From Streptomyces sp. Q6 (GTDB lineage Bacteria > Actinomycetota > Actinomycetes > Streptomycetales > Streptomycetaceae): DNA of 64,000 bases. The position numbers were made by a program, and so were the translations under genes. Shown here in pieces: positions 36,814 to 46,299 of this stretch (position 1 is its first letter; the number at the start of each line of letters is the position of its first letter). The stretch spans positions 930,001 to 994,000 of the forward strand of contig NZ_CP146022.1 in NCBI RefSeq assembly GCF_036967205.1. The letters are read 5' to 3'. The notes under the pieces were generated by a model. It searched no databases, was not told the origin of the DNA, and saw only the letters and a program-made list of their open reading frames with translations.

Positions 36814-38036
36814 TTCCCGCGCACCGGTCGGCCGTCGGCCACGACGGCGACCCCGGCCAGGACCCGTCCCGGCGCAGGCCGAGCACCCCGGCGAGGGCCA
36901 GCGCCGCGCAGACCGCTCCGGACGCGGCGGGCCAGCCGCCGAGGGTGAGCAGCGGGGCGGCGAGGGCGGAGCCGACGACGCCCGCGAGGAAGTACAGGAG
37001 CAGGTAGACGCCGCTGAGGCTGCCGCCGCGCGCCGGGTCGACGGCGAGGATGCGGGCCTGGTTCGCGGCCTGCGCGGTGAAGCACCCCGCATCGACGAGG
37101 GCGAGCCCGGCCACGGTGAGCACCGGCCGGTCCAGGCCCGTGCACAGCAGGACGGCCCCGGCGGTGGCCACGGCCATGCTCCCGCAGATCACCGGGCGCG
37201 TCCCGAACCGGTCGCCGAGTCGCCCGGCCAGCGGCAGCGCGGCGAACCCGAGCGCGCCGGCGAGACTGTAGAGGCCGATCGCGGCGGCGTCGAGCCCGTA
37301 CGGGGGCTGCGCGAGGCGGACGGTGAGCGCGACCCAGACGAGGCTGAACGCGAAGTACCAGAGGCTGCCGTTCACGGTGGCGCGGCGCAGGGTGCGATGG
37401 CGGCGCAGCAGGGACGGCGCCGCCGCGAGCGTGTGGAGGTAGCCGCCGGTGGGTGCGGGCCGCTCCGGGGCAGCCGGAGCCAGGCCCCGGCGGCGCAGAG
37501 CAGGACGAGTCCGGCGAAGACGAGCAGCATGCCGCGCCAGCCGAACGCGTCGGCGAGGGCGCCGCCGACGAGACGGCTCAGCAGGATCCCGGCGGACATT
37601 CCGGCGGCGACGAGCGCGACGGCCGCGCCGCGCCGCTCCCCGGCACGCCGCGTCCCGCGATCGTCGAGGCCATGGCGCTGACGGAGGCGCCCGCGCCGAT
37701 GACGAGATACGCGAGGAGCAGTACCCCGAGCCCCGGCGCGGCCGCCGCGAGGACCAGGCCGCTCGCCAGCAGCCCGAGCTGCCCCGCGACGAGGCGGCGG
37801 GGCGCCGCCCGGTCGGCGAGCGGCAGCAACAGGGCGAACCCGGCGATGCATCCGGTCAGCGCGGCCGTCGTGACGAGCCCGATCGCGGCCGTCCGCGTTC
37901 CGGTGTCGTGGGCGACGTCGCCGAGGGCGGGCTGGATCGCGTAGTTGTTGGCGAGGGCGATCCCTGCGGTGCAGGCGAGCAGGGCGACGCCGCCACGCGG
38001 GAGCGTCACGACACCGCGCTCATGATCGCCATCCAC
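36807..38036 (-). pseudogene. MFS transporter (three frame breaks)
   Basis: Four frame segments together form a typical 12-helix major facilitator. From the start they are GIALANNYAIQPALGDVAHD and GPGLGVLLLAY-like helices (to about 37640), then VALVAAGMSAGILLSRLVGG (to about 37467), then VWVALTVRLAQPPYGLDAAA through LLLYFLAGVVGSALAA (to about 36865), and finally AGVAVVADGRPVRGND. Single missing bases at G runs 37638-37641, 37465-37470 and 36863-36865 restore one frame of about 410 residues. The family resembles the small drug/arabinose efflux branch. GTG 38036 is the likely start. Confidence 0.75.
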
Positions 38037-38145
38037 ACGCCCGCTTCACTTCCCGTTCGATTCCCCCGTGCGTCATCCGCGTGGCCTCGCCCGCACGTGT
38101 CCCCGGATTCTCCCAGGCCGTGCCGCGGCGCTGTCGGCGGGCCGG

Positions 38146-38682
38146 TCAGGCGACCCGGTCGTCTTCCGGCCCGGCGGCTTCGGCGGCCCAGGCCGCGAGC
38201 GTGCGGAAGTCCGTGTCGAGCAGGCCGAGGCGCGGGCTGACCCAGTGCAGGAGCGCGGGTCCGTCGTGGTGCGCGGTGACGTAGCCGCGATCCCGATCGG
38301 TGAACTCGTCGTCGATCCAGGCGAACGCTCGCCCCGCCGCCCACGCGACGACGTGCCGCGTCTTCCAGAAGATCCCGCCCGACTCCTCCTCCCGGGCCCC
38401 GTCCGGCCATGTGATGACGGGCAGCTCGGGCAGTCCGAGGTGGGGCCCGATCCACTCGTTGGCTTCGGCCTGCCAGGTGGTGCACCAGACGAGGTCGAAC
38501 GGCAGGTCCTGGAGCGCGGGCCCGTGGCTCGGATTGAGCCAGACACGGAGTGGCTTCTGCCACGGGTCCTGCCAGCCGGTGGGCCGCATGCGGTGCGTCC
38601 GATATCCCTCAGGACGCCGACTCGGCGCGGCCGCGTACGGGTTGAGCGGCCCGTCGACGTCGACGAGGAGAAGCGGCTTCAC
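38146..38682 (-). CDS. HAD-like hydrolase, actinobacterial secretion-independent type
   Basis: 178 residues starting with LLLVDVDGPLNPYAAAPSRR, a HAD motif I with the two aspartates DVDG. LVWCTTWQAEANEWI supplies the motif II Thr, and FAWIDDEFTDRDRGY the motif IV aspartates. The protein is short and lacks a cap domain, as in many actinobacterial hypothetical HAD proteins. GTG 38682 follows a GGGGG stretch. The substrate is unknown. Confidence 0.75.
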   Translation of the reverse strand: MKPLLLVDVDGPLNPYAAAPSRRPEGYRTHRMRPTGWQDPWQKPLRVWLNPSHGPALQDLPFDLVWCTTWQAEANEWIGPHLGLPELPVITWPDGAREEESGGIFWKTRHVVAWAAGRAFAWIDDEFTDRDRGYVTAHHDGPALLHWVSPRLGLLDTDFRTLAAWAAEAAGPEDDRVA

Positions 38683-38741
38683 GAAACGTCCCCCTGTCTG
38701 TGCCCGGCTCTCTCTGTCCGGCTCTGTCCGGCTTCGCTGCC

Positions 38742-39440
38742 TCAGTCGATGATCCCGGCGGCGGTCGCGGCGCGGACCCAGTCGGGGAACTCGCCCATGA
38801 GCCGGTCGTAGAGCACCCCGTCGGGGATCAGCTTGGGGTCCTTGCCCGCGGCGAAGAAGCCGGCGTTGTCCACGGCCCGCTTCTTCGGCACGGCGAGTTC
38901 GTCGAGCTTGCGCAGGAACCGGAACTCGTCGTCGCCGTACCCGATGAACTGCCAGAACAGGGGCAGCTCCGCGGCCTTGCACAGGGTCTGTTCGGCGGCA
39001 CGGCGGGAGTCGGGGGAACCGTCGGTCTGGAAGATGACGAACGCGGGGTGCCTCGTGTCGCTGTCGAGGTAGTGGTCGATGACGGATTCCATGGCATCCG
39101 CGTAGTTGGTGGTGCCCATGTGCCCGTAGTGCTCATGGAGTTTGCCGATCCGGCCCTGGTAGTTGTCGAGGCTGATGTCGACGGCCTCGTGGGCCTCGGT
39201 GTCGAAGAAGACGGTCGGCACGACGCCGTCGTCGTCGAGGTTCACGGACAGGCCGAGGGCCTGCTCGGCGAGGTGCTGCATGCTGCCGTCCTTGTAGTAG
39301 CGGCGCATGCTCCCGGACCGGTCCAACACCAGGTAGACGGCGGCCTGTTGTCCGCCGAGCCCCTGCTTCTCCAGGGAGACGGCAGCGGTCTTGGCGAGAC
39401 TGACGAGCCCGGCGGGCACCTTCTGGTAACTGATCGGCAT
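38742..39440 (-). CDS. VWA-domain protein, tellurium-resistance TerF/TerY-like
   Basis: 232 residues. MIDAS motif VYLVLDRSGSMRRYYKDGSM (D-x-S-x-S) at about residue 40, a later MGTTNYADAMESVI (second threonine) and FVIFQTDGSPDSR (third aspartate). The ending FDDEF-like GYGDDEFRFLRKLDELAVPK is typical of Ter-associated VWA proteins, which bind metal and partner proteins in stress responses. No terD-like gene is adjacent. ATG 39440 has GGAGC upstream at a suitable distance. Confidence 0.87.
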   Translation of the reverse strand: MPISYQKVPAGLVSLAKTAAVSLEKQGLGGQQAAVYLVLDRSGSMRRYYKDGSMQHLAEQALGLSVNLDDDGVVPTVFFDTEAHEAVDISLDNYQGRIGKLHEHYGHMGTTNYADAMESVIDHYLDSDTRHPAFVIFQTDGSPDSRRAAEQTLCKAAELPLFWQFIGYGDDEFRFLRKLDELAVPKKRAVDNAGFFAAGKDPKLIPDGVLYDRLMGEFPDWVRAATAAGIID

Positions 39441-39532
39441 ACGGACGTGCTCCTTGCATGGCGCTGACGCGTGGCGGTGGGAGGGATGACGATCGGGACG
39501 AGTGAACGGTTGCGCTCCCCCCCCCGCTTTGT

Positions 39533-39741
39533 TCAGGTGCGCGACCCGTGCCGAAGGCCTCGACCGCCGCGCTCGGCGCTCGGGGCCTTCTGGTTCGGGG
39601 CGGGCGCCGCTCTTTGCCGGCGGCGAGCGCGAGCCGCGCAGCCGCGAGCGCGCGGTGGACTTCATCAGGGTGCGAGGTGCCATTCACCTTGCTCACCGCT
39701 GCCTCGGCCTTGCCGATGAGGTGCTGGGCGGACGAAGCCAT
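39533..39741 (-). pseudogene. Small protein of about 69 residues (probable frameshift)
   Basis: ATG 39741 follows a strong GAGGGAG. The product begins MASSAQHLIGKAEAAVSKVN and continues VHRALAAARLALAAGKERR, helical and basic. At the G/C run 39596-39608 one missing base would switch to a frame ending APNQKAPSAERGGRGLRHGS-RT and a stop at 39533; without the change the frame runs uninterrupted into the VWA gene on the wrong frame. It lies upstream of the VWA gene, same strand. I do not recognise a family, and the reconstruction is an inference. Confidence 0.45.
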
Positions 39742-39907
39742 GACTCCCTCTCAAGGTTCGTGACGTGTCCCGGCCACGGTAGATGCGGGGGGGGCACGGG
39801 CCACCGGAGAGCGCCGCGGTCTCCGGTGTTCGGCTCCGCGCGCGGATTGGGTAGGTTGGCGGGGCGAAGGCCCACTTCAGGGGCCTGCTGACACCGAATG
39901 CCTGGAC

Positions 39908-40429
39908 ATGAATCCTCCTTACGAGACCGGGGTACGGGCGGTGACGGTCCGCCCGGCGCTGCCTGGCGACCTGGACGCCGTTCTCGCCATCCGCAATCAC
40001 GCCATCGAGCACGGCACGGCCCTGTGGACCGACTCCCCGCAGTCCCGTGACGAGGGTGCGGAGTGGCTCGACGCGCATCTGGCGCGGGGCTCCGCGTTCG
40101 TGGCGGAGCGTGACGGCGGCGTCGTGGGATTCGGCGTCTACGGCCCGTGGAAGGCGTACTCGGGCTTTCGGCACACGGTCGAGAACTCGGTGTACGTCAC
40201 CGAGGGGCACCACGGCGCGGGCATCGGCTCCGCCTTGCTCGGCACGCTGATCGACTCCGCGCGGGCGGCCGGTCTGCACGTGATGATCGCCGGGATCGAG
40301 GCGGGGAACGCGGCGTCGATCCGGCTGCACGAGCGGCACGGTTTCGAGCACGCGGGCACGGTGCGCGAGGTCGGTACGAAGTTCGGGCGCTGGCTCGATC
40401 TGACGCTGATGCGGCTCCCGCTCGACTGA
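39908..40429 (+). CDS. GNAT N-acetyltransferase, phosphinothricin acetyltransferase-like
   Basis: 173 residues. It has VTVRPALPGDLDAVLAIRNH at the start and the acetyl-CoA motif VYVTEGHHGAGIGSALLGTL, then AGIEAGNAASIRLHERHGFE and VGTKFGRWLDLTLM, which match the PAT/bar family. Such enzymes acetylate phosphinothricin-like or methionine sulfone/sulfoximine substrates. It is alone. The start at ATG 39908 lacks a strong ribosome site; GTG further in is possible. Confidence 0.85.
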   Translation: MNPPYETGVRAVTVRPALPGDLDAVLAIRNHAIEHGTALWTDSPQSRDEGAEWLDAHLARGSAFVAERDGGVVGFGVYGPWKAYSGFRHTVENSVYVTEGHHGAGIGSALLGTLIDSARAAGLHVMIAGIEAGNAASIRLHERHGFEHAGTVREVGTKFGRWLDLTLMRLPLD

Positions 40430-40441
40430 CGCGCCCGCGCT

Positions 40442-40762
40442 TCAGGCGCGCGGGGCGAGCGGCTGCGCCGCCGCTTTCGCGCGGGCGAGCGCGACATCCA
40501 GCGCGTGCCGCACATCCTTGTCGAGCGGGCCGCCGGAGGTCCAGGCCACGACCTGGCCCGCGATCTCGCGCAGCTTGGTGTTGGTGTGCTGCGACACCTC
40601 TTTCAGGACGTCCCACCCCTGTTCGGGGGCGAGTCCGCCGAGTACCAGCACGACTCCGATCGCCTGGTCCACGATGGCGTGCGAGGCGATGGCGCGGTGC
40701 AACTGCCGTACCTCGTCCTGCAGCACACCGATCCGCTGGTCCGGCCCGCCGCCGTCCCTCAT
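40442..40762 (-). CDS. Stand-alone ANTAR-domain protein
   Basis: 106 residues. Residues 12-75 match the ANTAR RNA-binding domain: VLQDEVRQLHRAIASHAIVD, then QAIGVVLVLGGLAPEQGWDV followed by LKEVSQHTNTKLREIAGQVV. ANTAR proteins stop terminator formation in nascent RNA. No receiver or GAF sensor is attached, as in some Streptomyces proteins. It is divergent from the AraC gene at 40889. Confidence 0.85.
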   Translation of the reverse strand: MRDGGGPDQRIGVLQDEVRQLHRAIASHAIVDQAIGVVLVLGGLAPEQGWDVLKEVSQHTNTKLREIAGQVVAWTSGGPLDKDVRHALDVALARAKAAAQPLAPRA

Positions 40763-40888
40763 GCAGGGCCGTCCCTTCTCTTTTTCTGACGCTCTCGTCC
40801 AATCTCCGTCACCGGGGGGCTCGGGCACGACACTGAGAACGAAGAGCGAGGGTAGAGGCGGTACGGAAAACGAAATGGAGGTTTCTTC

Positions 40889-41857
40889 ATGGAGACGTTG
40901 CAGAACCTGCACTTCGAGAGCAGCGACATCGAGGTGACGGAGGACTTCCTCAGCAAGGCGTACGCGTCGATGCGGATCGGCGACGGAGCGCCGGGTTCCG
41001 GCCGTGCCCTGATCGACCGCACGGCCATGCCGGGCGTGAGCATCGACGAGCTCGACCTCGACCTCGGCCTGCGGTACGACGTGACGCCGCTGGGGCGGAT
41101 CTGCGTCTGCCTGGTCCACGACGGCATGATCGAGGACCACGGCTACCGGGACGTCGAGGACGCGTTCGGCCCGGGGGACGTCGTGTCCCTCGCGCCGCCC
41201 GACCTTCCGTACCAGGGCCGTATCCGTTCCGCCCGCTACAACATCACCATGCTGGACACCGCCCTGCTGTCCCAGGTCGCCGCCACCGCGCCGGACGCGA
41301 AGGGCGGCCCGGTCCGGCTCATCGGGCACCGGCCCACGTCCGACGCCGCGGCCCTGCACCTGCGGCACACGATCAACCACGTACGCGACCACGTCCTCGC
41401 CGTTCCCGAGCTGGCCGCACAGCCGCTGGTCACGTCGACCGCGGCGCAGCACCTCGCCGCGAGCGTGCTGACCGCGTTCCCGAACACCGCGCTGCACGCG
41501 CCCACCGCGACCGACCGGAACGACAGCCACACCGGGACCCTGCGCCGCGCGCTCGCCCACATCGACGACCACGCGCGCGAGCCGCTCACCGTCGCGGACA
41601 TCGCGGCGGCGGCCCACGTGACCGTGCGCGCGCTGCAGTACGCGTTCCGCCGCCACCTGGACACGACGCCGCTCGCCCATCTGCGGCGGGTGCGGCTGTC
41701 GCACGCGCACCACGACCTGCTGGCGGCGGATCCGTCCACGGGTGCCACGGTCACCGGGGTCGCGGCGATGTGGGGGTTCCACCACTCGGGCCGCTTCGCC
41801 ACGCTCTACCGCGAGGCCTACGGGCGCCCGCCCCTCCACACCCTGAACGAGCGCTGA
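40889..41857 (+). CDS. AraC-family transcriptional regulator
   Basis: 322 residues. N-terminal ligand-like domain (IDELDLDLGLRYDVTPLGRI then GPGDVVSLAPPDLPYQG) of the AraC-binding-domain-like cupin type; C-terminal AraC HTH with EPLTVADIAAAAHVTVRALQ, ALQYAFRRHLDTTPLAHLRR and GFHHSGRFATLYREAYGRPP. ATG 40889 has GGAGG upstream. It is divergent from the ANTAR gene across 126 bases, a pairing common in Streptomyces, which suggests joint control of nearby genes or of a distant regulon. Confidence 0.9.
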   Translation: METLQNLHFESSDIEVTEDFLSKAYASMRIGDGAPGSGRALIDRTAMPGVSIDELDLDLGLRYDVTPLGRICVCLVHDGMIEDHGYRDVEDAFGPGDVVSLAPPDLPYQGRIRSARYNITMLDTALLSQVAATAPDAKGGPVRLIGHRPTSDAAALHLRHTINHVRDHVLAVPELAAQPLVTSTAAQHLAASVLTAFPNTALHAPTATDRNDSHTGTLRRALAHIDDHAREPLTVADIAAAAHVTVRALQYAFRRHLDTTPLAHLRRVRLSHAHHDLLAADPSTGATVTGVAAMWGFHHSGRFATLYREAYGRPPLHTLNER

Positions 41858-41941
41858 CCGCGATGGCGGCCGGGAACGCCGGTGCCCCCGGGACGCTCGA
41901 CGTCCCGGGGGCTTGCGGGTCCGGGGCGGCGCCCGGCCCTC

Positions 41942-42361
41942 TCAGGCCTGCTGATCGGTGATGTCGACCATCCAGGCGATGCCGAAGCGGTCCGTGCACA
42001 TGCCGAAGACATCGCCCCACATCTGCTTCTCCAGCGGCACGGTGACCGTCCCGTCGGCGGAGAGTTTCTCCCAGTAGCCGCGCAGCGCGTCCGCGTCGTC
42101 GCCGCTGACGCTCACCGAGATGGCGGTGCCGGGGGTGTGGTCCATGCCGGGCGGAGTGTCCGAGGCCATGATCGTGAAGCCGTCGGGGGTCTCCAGGAGC
42201 GCGTGCATGATCTTGTCGGCGAAGTCGGCGGGCGCGCCGCCGCCACCCGCGGAGCCGAAGGTGTTCAGGGCGAGCTCGCCGCCGAAGACCTCCTGGTAGA
42301 ACTCCATGGCCCGGCGGGCGTCCCCGTTGAAGGCGATGTACGGATTGAGGCGAGCAGCCAC
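41942..42361 (-). CDS. PhnB-like VOC-family protein
   Basis: 139 residues with RLNPYIAFNGDARRAMEFYQ at the start, then FGGELALNTFGSAGGGGAPA, IMHALLETPDGFTIMASDTP and WGDVFGMCTDRFGIAWMVDI. This is the PhnB/3-demethylubiquinone-9-methyltransferase-like branch of the glyoxalase fold. GTG 42361 with AAAGGATC upstream is a better start than ATG 42403. The ligand is unknown. Confidence 0.87.
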   Translation of the reverse strand: MAARLNPYIAFNGDARRAMEFYQEVFGGELALNTFGSAGGGGAPADFADKIMHALLETPDGFTIMASDTPPGMDHTPGTAISVSVSGDDADALRGYWEKLSADGTVTVPLEKQMWGDVFGMCTDRFGIAWMVDITDQQA

Positions 42362-42544
42362 AGCGCGATCCTTTCCCCGTGGGTGGCCGTTCCGGGCCGC
42401 CATGGACCGGATCCGGCGCGGACGGGCGCCTCCGCGGACCGCCGCGCACCCCGGTCCTCCGCATTATTCGACGCCGCCCGCGCGTCCGCACGGCGACATC
42501 CGCCGCGCGGACCCGGGGCGACGCGGCTCCCCCGGTGGCGCGGG

Positions 42545-43960
42545 TCAGCCCGCGTGCCGGGCCATCCACGCCTCGACCTCGTCCGCCGACCGGGGCAGGC
42601 CGCCGGACAGGTTCTCGTGTCCCTCGGCGGTGACGAGCAGGTCGTCCTCGATCCGGACGCCGATGCCGCGCCACTCCTGCGGCACGGTCAGGTCGTCGCT
42701 CTGGAAGTACAGACCGGGCTCGACGGTGAGCACCATGCCCGGCTCCAGGACGGCGTCGACGTACTCCTCGGTGCGGGCCTGGGCGCAGTCGTGCACGTCG
42801 AGGCCCAGCATGTGCCCGGTCCCCGCCATCGTGAAGCGGCGCTGGAGTCCGAGTTCGTACGCGCGCTCGGCGGGACCCTCGATGAAGCCCCACTCGACGA
42901 GCTGGGCCGCGAGGTGGCGCTGGCACGCCTCGTGGAAGTCGCAGTAGGCGGCGCCCGGCTTGACGGTGGCGAAACCCGCCTCCTGGGCCGCGTACACCGC
43001 GTCGTAGACCTTGCGCTGTACGGGCGTGAACGTGCCGTCGATCGGGAGGGTGCGGGTGACGTCGGCGGTGTAGAGGGTGCGCGCCTCCACGCCGGCGTCG
43101 AGCAGGAGCAGGTCGCCGGGGCGGACGGGGCCGTCGTTCTCGGTCCAGTGCATGATCGTGGCGTGCTCGCCGGCGGCGCAGATGGTGCCGTAGCCGACGG
43201 CGTTGCCCTCGAGTCGCGCCCGGCGGAAGAAGGTGCCCTCGATCCACCGCTCGGACGAGGCGACCGCCTTGGAGAGCTCGCCGACGACGTCGGTGAAGCC
43301 GCGCACGGTGGCGTCGACGGCCTTGCGCAGCTCGCCGATCTCCCACTCGTCCTTGACGGCGCGCAGGTCGCTGAGCGCCTCCTCCAGCTCGGCGTCCCGC
43401 TCGGCGTCGGTGGTGACCGCCGCCTCCAGGGCCGGGTCGACGCCGCGGACGATACGGGTCGGAGCGGCCTGCGCGCCCGCGGCCAGGTCCTCGGCGGCGG
43501 TGCGCACGTCGCGGCACGGCAGCCCGAGCACGCGCTCCGACTCGGCGAGCGAGCGGCGGCGGCCCATCCACAGCTCGGCCGTCGGACCGGTCCAGAACTC
43601 GTTGTCGTCCCGGCTGTCGCGCGGCAGCTGGTAGCAGTACGCGTCGTGCCCGCCGTCCGCGCGGGGTTCGAGGACGACGGCGCCGTCGCGGGCCTGGTCG
43701 CCGGACATGTGGACGTAGCCGGAGTAGGCGCGGAAGGGGTACGTGTCGTCGTTCGAGCGGACCTTCAGGTTCCCGGAGGGGATCACGAGGCGCTCGCCCG
43801 GGAAGCGCGCCGAGAGCGCGGCGCGGCGCGCGGCCGCGTACGGGGCCTGCTCGCTCGGGGTGAGGTCGTGCCGCTCGGTGTCGGCCCATCCCGAGCGCAT
43901 CAGGGTGGACAGCTCCTCGGAGATCCCCGAGTAGAGCCCGTTCTTCCGGCCTTCCGCCAC
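42545..43960 (-). CDS. pepP: Aminopeptidase P (Xaa-Pro aminopeptidase)
   Basis: 471 residues. The N-domain (GLYSGISEELSTLMRSGWAD and SGDQARDGAVVLEPRADGGH) precedes the pita-bread M24 domain. Metal and catalytic residues lie in LLLDAGVEARTLYTADVTRT (two Asp), GTGHMLGLDVHDCAQA (His), LTVEPGLYFQ (Glu) and GIGVRIEDDLLVT (Glu). It releases the N-terminal residue before proline. GTG 43960 has GAAAGG upstream at 8 bases. Confidence 0.93.
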   Translation of the reverse strand: MAEGRKNGLYSGISEELSTLMRSGWADTERHDLTPSEQAPYAAARRAALSARFPGERLVIPSGNLKVRSNDDTYPFRAYSGYVHMSGDQARDGAVVLEPRADGGHDAYCYQLPRDSRDDNEFWTGPTAELWMGRRRSLAESERVLGLPCRDVRTAAEDLAAGAQAAPTRIVRGVDPALEAAVTTDAERDAELEEALSDLRAVKDEWEIGELRKAVDATVRGFTDVVGELSKAVASSERWIEGTFFRRARLEGNAVGYGTICAAGEHATIMHWTENDGPVRPGDLLLLDAGVEARTLYTADVTRTLPIDGTFTPVQRKVYDAVYAAQEAGFATVKPGAAYCDFHEACQRHLAAQLVEWGFIEGPAERAYELGLQRRFTMAGTGHMLGLDVHDCAQARTEEYVDAVLEPGMVLTVEPGLYFQSDDLTVPQEWRGIGVRIEDDLLVTAEGHENLSGGLPRSADEVEAWMARHAG

Positions 43961-44175
43961 GGCGTACACCTTTCTCTGGTCCTGCGTCTCTGGTCCCGCG
44001 TCTTCGCGGCCGCATCCGCGCGGCCACGTACGTGCGTCCGCCGGATGCTGTCGGGAAGCTATCGCGCGATCCCCGGCCCGGACGCCCATCAGCGCCACTG
44101 GCACAGATCGGCCACGCGGCGGTACGCGAAGCGGTCGATAATGCCCTTCATGACGAACGACAACGGCTGCGCCGC

Positions 44176-45159
44176 ATGACGAACGCGCGCATCGACGCCG
44201 CGCTGCGGCTTCTGGGACTCGACGACGCGGCGGCCCTGGTCTACCGCACGCTCCTGGAGCTGGCCCCCGCCCCGCTCGACGAGATCGCGGAGGCGGCCGG
44301 TCTCGACGGCACGGAGCGGGACGCGGCCTATGCCGCGCTCGTCGACGCGGGGCTGGCCGGGCCCGCGGGTCGGGACGGCGCGCTGGTCGCCCCGGTGCCG
44401 CCGACCGCGGCCCTGGATCTGCTCGTCCGGCAGCGCGCCGCGGAGGTCGAGGAGTCGCGTCTCGCGGTCGGCGGCGCCTTCGAGTCGTTCCGGCGCCGGC
44501 GGCTCGACGCGCTCGACGGGCATCCGGTCGAGGTCATCACCGGCGACGCGCTGGGCCCCCGGGCGCGGCAGGCCTGGGCGAGCGCACGCCACCAGATCCG
44601 GCAGCTGGAGTCGCCCCCGTACCTTCCGCTGCCCGAGGCGACGGACGACGCGCTGGCCACGCTCGCGCGCGGGGTGACCCAGCGGGTCGTCTACTCGCGC
44701 GAGTCGCTGGAGCACCCGGGCCGTCTGAAGGAGGCCATCGAGCCGGTCATCAACGCCGGTGAACAGGCCCGGGTGCTGCCGTCGGTGCCGGTCAAGCTCA
44801 TGATCATCGACGATGCGTACGCGCTGGTGTCGCTGTCGATCGAGGAGGCCGACGTGCACCACACCACGCTGGTGGTGCAGCCGTGCGGACTGCTCTCGGC
44901 TCTCATCGCGCTGTTCGAGCTGTCGTGGCGCAGTGCCCTGCCCTTCCACGGCAGCACGGCCCGTCCCGGGGGCCTCGCGCCCGCCGACCGCCGGCTGCTG
45001 TGGCTGCTCGCGGGCGGTGCCGCCGACGACGCGATCGCCCGCGAACTGGGCATCAGCCGCCGCACGCTCTTCCGTCGCCTCCAGATCCTGATGACCCGGC
45101 TCGGCGCCGCGAACCGTTTCCAGCTGGCTCTTCAGGCACAGCGCAATGGCTGGCTCTGA
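44176..45159 (+). CDS. LuxR/TrmB-type transcriptional regulator
   Basis: 327 residues. N-terminal TrmB-like winged helix (LRLLGLDDAAALVYRTLLEL and PLDEIAEAAGLDGTERDAAY), a central region VYSRESLEHPGRLKEAIEPV and a C-terminal LuxR-type HTH (LLWLLAGGAADDAIARELGI, then SRRTLFRRLQILMTRLGAAN). Such architecture is frequent in Streptomyces, often linked to secondary metabolism or sugar control. ATG 44176 fits the family. It stands divergent from pepP. Confidence 0.85.
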   Translation: MTNARIDAALRLLGLDDAAALVYRTLLELAPAPLDEIAEAAGLDGTERDAAYAALVDAGLAGPAGRDGALVAPVPPTAALDLLVRQRAAEVEESRLAVGGAFESFRRRRLDALDGHPVEVITGDALGPRARQAWASARHQIRQLESPPYLPLPEATDDALATLARGVTQRVVYSRESLEHPGRLKEAIEPVINAGEQARVLPSVPVKLMIIDDAYALVSLSIEEADVHHTTLVVQPCGLLSALIALFELSWRSALPFHGSTARPGGLAPADRRLLWLLAGGAADDAIARELGISRRTLFRRLQILMTRLGAANRFQLALQAQRNGWL

Positions 45160-45245
45160 CGAAGGGTGCGGGGTACTCTCCGACGCACCTATTCAAAAAG
45201 TTCAGTACTCGGCCTCGGGTTCCCGAGTCCGTGAGGGGTGATCGC

Positions 45246-45638
45246 ATGCACGCGTTCCGCACAGCCGTCGAGGCGCGCGACGAGGCCGCCATCGAGGCGC
45301 TGCTCGCCGAGAACGTCGTCTTCACCAGCCCGGTCGCCTTCACGCCGTATCCCGGCAAGGCGATCACCGCGGCGATCCTGCGCGGCGTGATGCGCGTGTT
45401 CGAGGACTTCCGCTACGAGCGCGAGATCGCGAACCCGGACGGCCGCGACCACGCCTTCGTCTTCAGCGCCACGGTCTCGGGCCGCCGGATCCAGGGCTGC
45501 GACTTCCTCCACTTCGACGAGGAGGGGAAGATCGACGAGTTCACCGTCATGGTCCGCCCGCTGTCCGCGGCGCACGCGCTGTCCGAGGCGATGGGCGCCC
45601 AGTTCGAGCGGATCGCCCGCGAGGCGGCAGAACAGTGA
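45246..45638 (+). CDS. SnoaL-like/NTF2-fold protein
   Basis: 130 residues. It begins HAFRTAVEARDEAAIEALLA and has FTSPVAFTPYPGKAITAAIL, GCDFLHFDEEGKIDEFTVMV and RPLSAAHALSEAMGAQFERI, a typical cone-shaped NTF2/SnoaL fold. Members range from polyketide cyclases to dehydratases and non-catalytic binders. Stop to the PadR start is 13 bases, so the two form an operon. An AT-richer stretch (about 45188-45210) precedes it. Confidence 0.85.
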   Translation: MHAFRTAVEARDEAAIEALLAENVVFTSPVAFTPYPGKAITAAILRGVMRVFEDFRYEREIANPDGRDHAFVFSATVSGRRIQGCDFLHFDEEGKIDEFTVMVRPLSAAHALSEAMGAQFERIAREAAEQ

Positions 45639-45651
45639 CGGAGTCCGACTG

Positions 45652-46215
45652 ATGGCCCTGCGGCACGCGGTGATGGCCGCCCTCCTGGAGGGCGAGGCCT
45701 CCGGGTACGACCTGTCGAAGAGCTTCGACGCGTCGGTCGCCAACTTCTGGACGGCGACGCCCCAGCAGCTGTACCGCGAGCTGGACCGCATGACGGCCGA
45801 CGGCCTGGTCACCGCCCGCGTGGTGCGCCAGGAACGCCGCCCGGACAAGCGCCTGTTCAGCCTCACGGAGGCCGGCCGCGCCGCGGTGCGGGCCTACACC
45901 GAGGAACCGCCCGGCAGGCCGACCGCCATCCGCGACGAGCTCCTCGTCAAGGTGCAGAGCGTGGACGCCGGTGACCTCGACGCCGTACGGAAGGCGGTCG
46001 GCGTGCGCGTCGAGCAGGCCGGGGCCAAGCTCGCCCGGTACGAGCGGCTGCGCGCGAAGCTCCTCGACGGCCGCACGCAGGAGCGGTACCTCGCGGACGC
46101 CGAGTCCGTCGGGCCCTACCTCACCCTGCTGCGGGGCATGGAGTTCGAGCGGGAGAACATCCGCTGGGGCGAGCTGGCGCTGCGGGTTCTGGAGGCACGG
46201 GCCGACCGGAGCTGA
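45652..46215 (+). CDS. PadR-family transcriptional regulator
   Basis: 187 residues. Winged helix: LRHAVMAALLEGEASGYDLS, then NFWTATPQQLYRELDRMTAD and GLVTARVVRQERRPDKRLFS. A C-terminal helical dimer domain follows (LDAVRKAVGVRVEQAGAKLA). It is the Vir/PadR C subtype of about 180 residues. It may repress its own operon with the SnoaL-like protein in response to an aromatic compound. Confidence 0.9.
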   Translation: MALRHAVMAALLEGEASGYDLSKSFDASVANFWTATPQQLYRELDRMTADGLVTARVVRQERRPDKRLFSLTEAGRAAVRAYTEEPPGRPTAIRDELLVKVQSVDAGDLDAVRKAVGVRVEQAGAKLARYERLRAKLLDGRTQERYLADAESVGPYLTLLRGMEFERENIRWGELALRVLEARADRS

Positions 46216-46224
46216 GCCCGTGTG

Positions 46225-46241
46225 TCACCCGGCGCGGGCGA
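46225..46241. promoter_or_regulatory. TCACC-N7-GGCGA box upstream of second YihY-like gene
   Basis: TCACCCGGCGCGGGCGA, one mismatch from the palindrome TCACC-N7-GGTGA seen at 50690, 55226 and 56676. It lies 59 bases before the start at 46300. Confidence 0.45.
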
Positions 46242-46299
46242 CGTGCGCGGGGCCTTTCCGTCCGAGGGTTGCGGGAGCCGCGTACCTCGGGAGGTCGTC

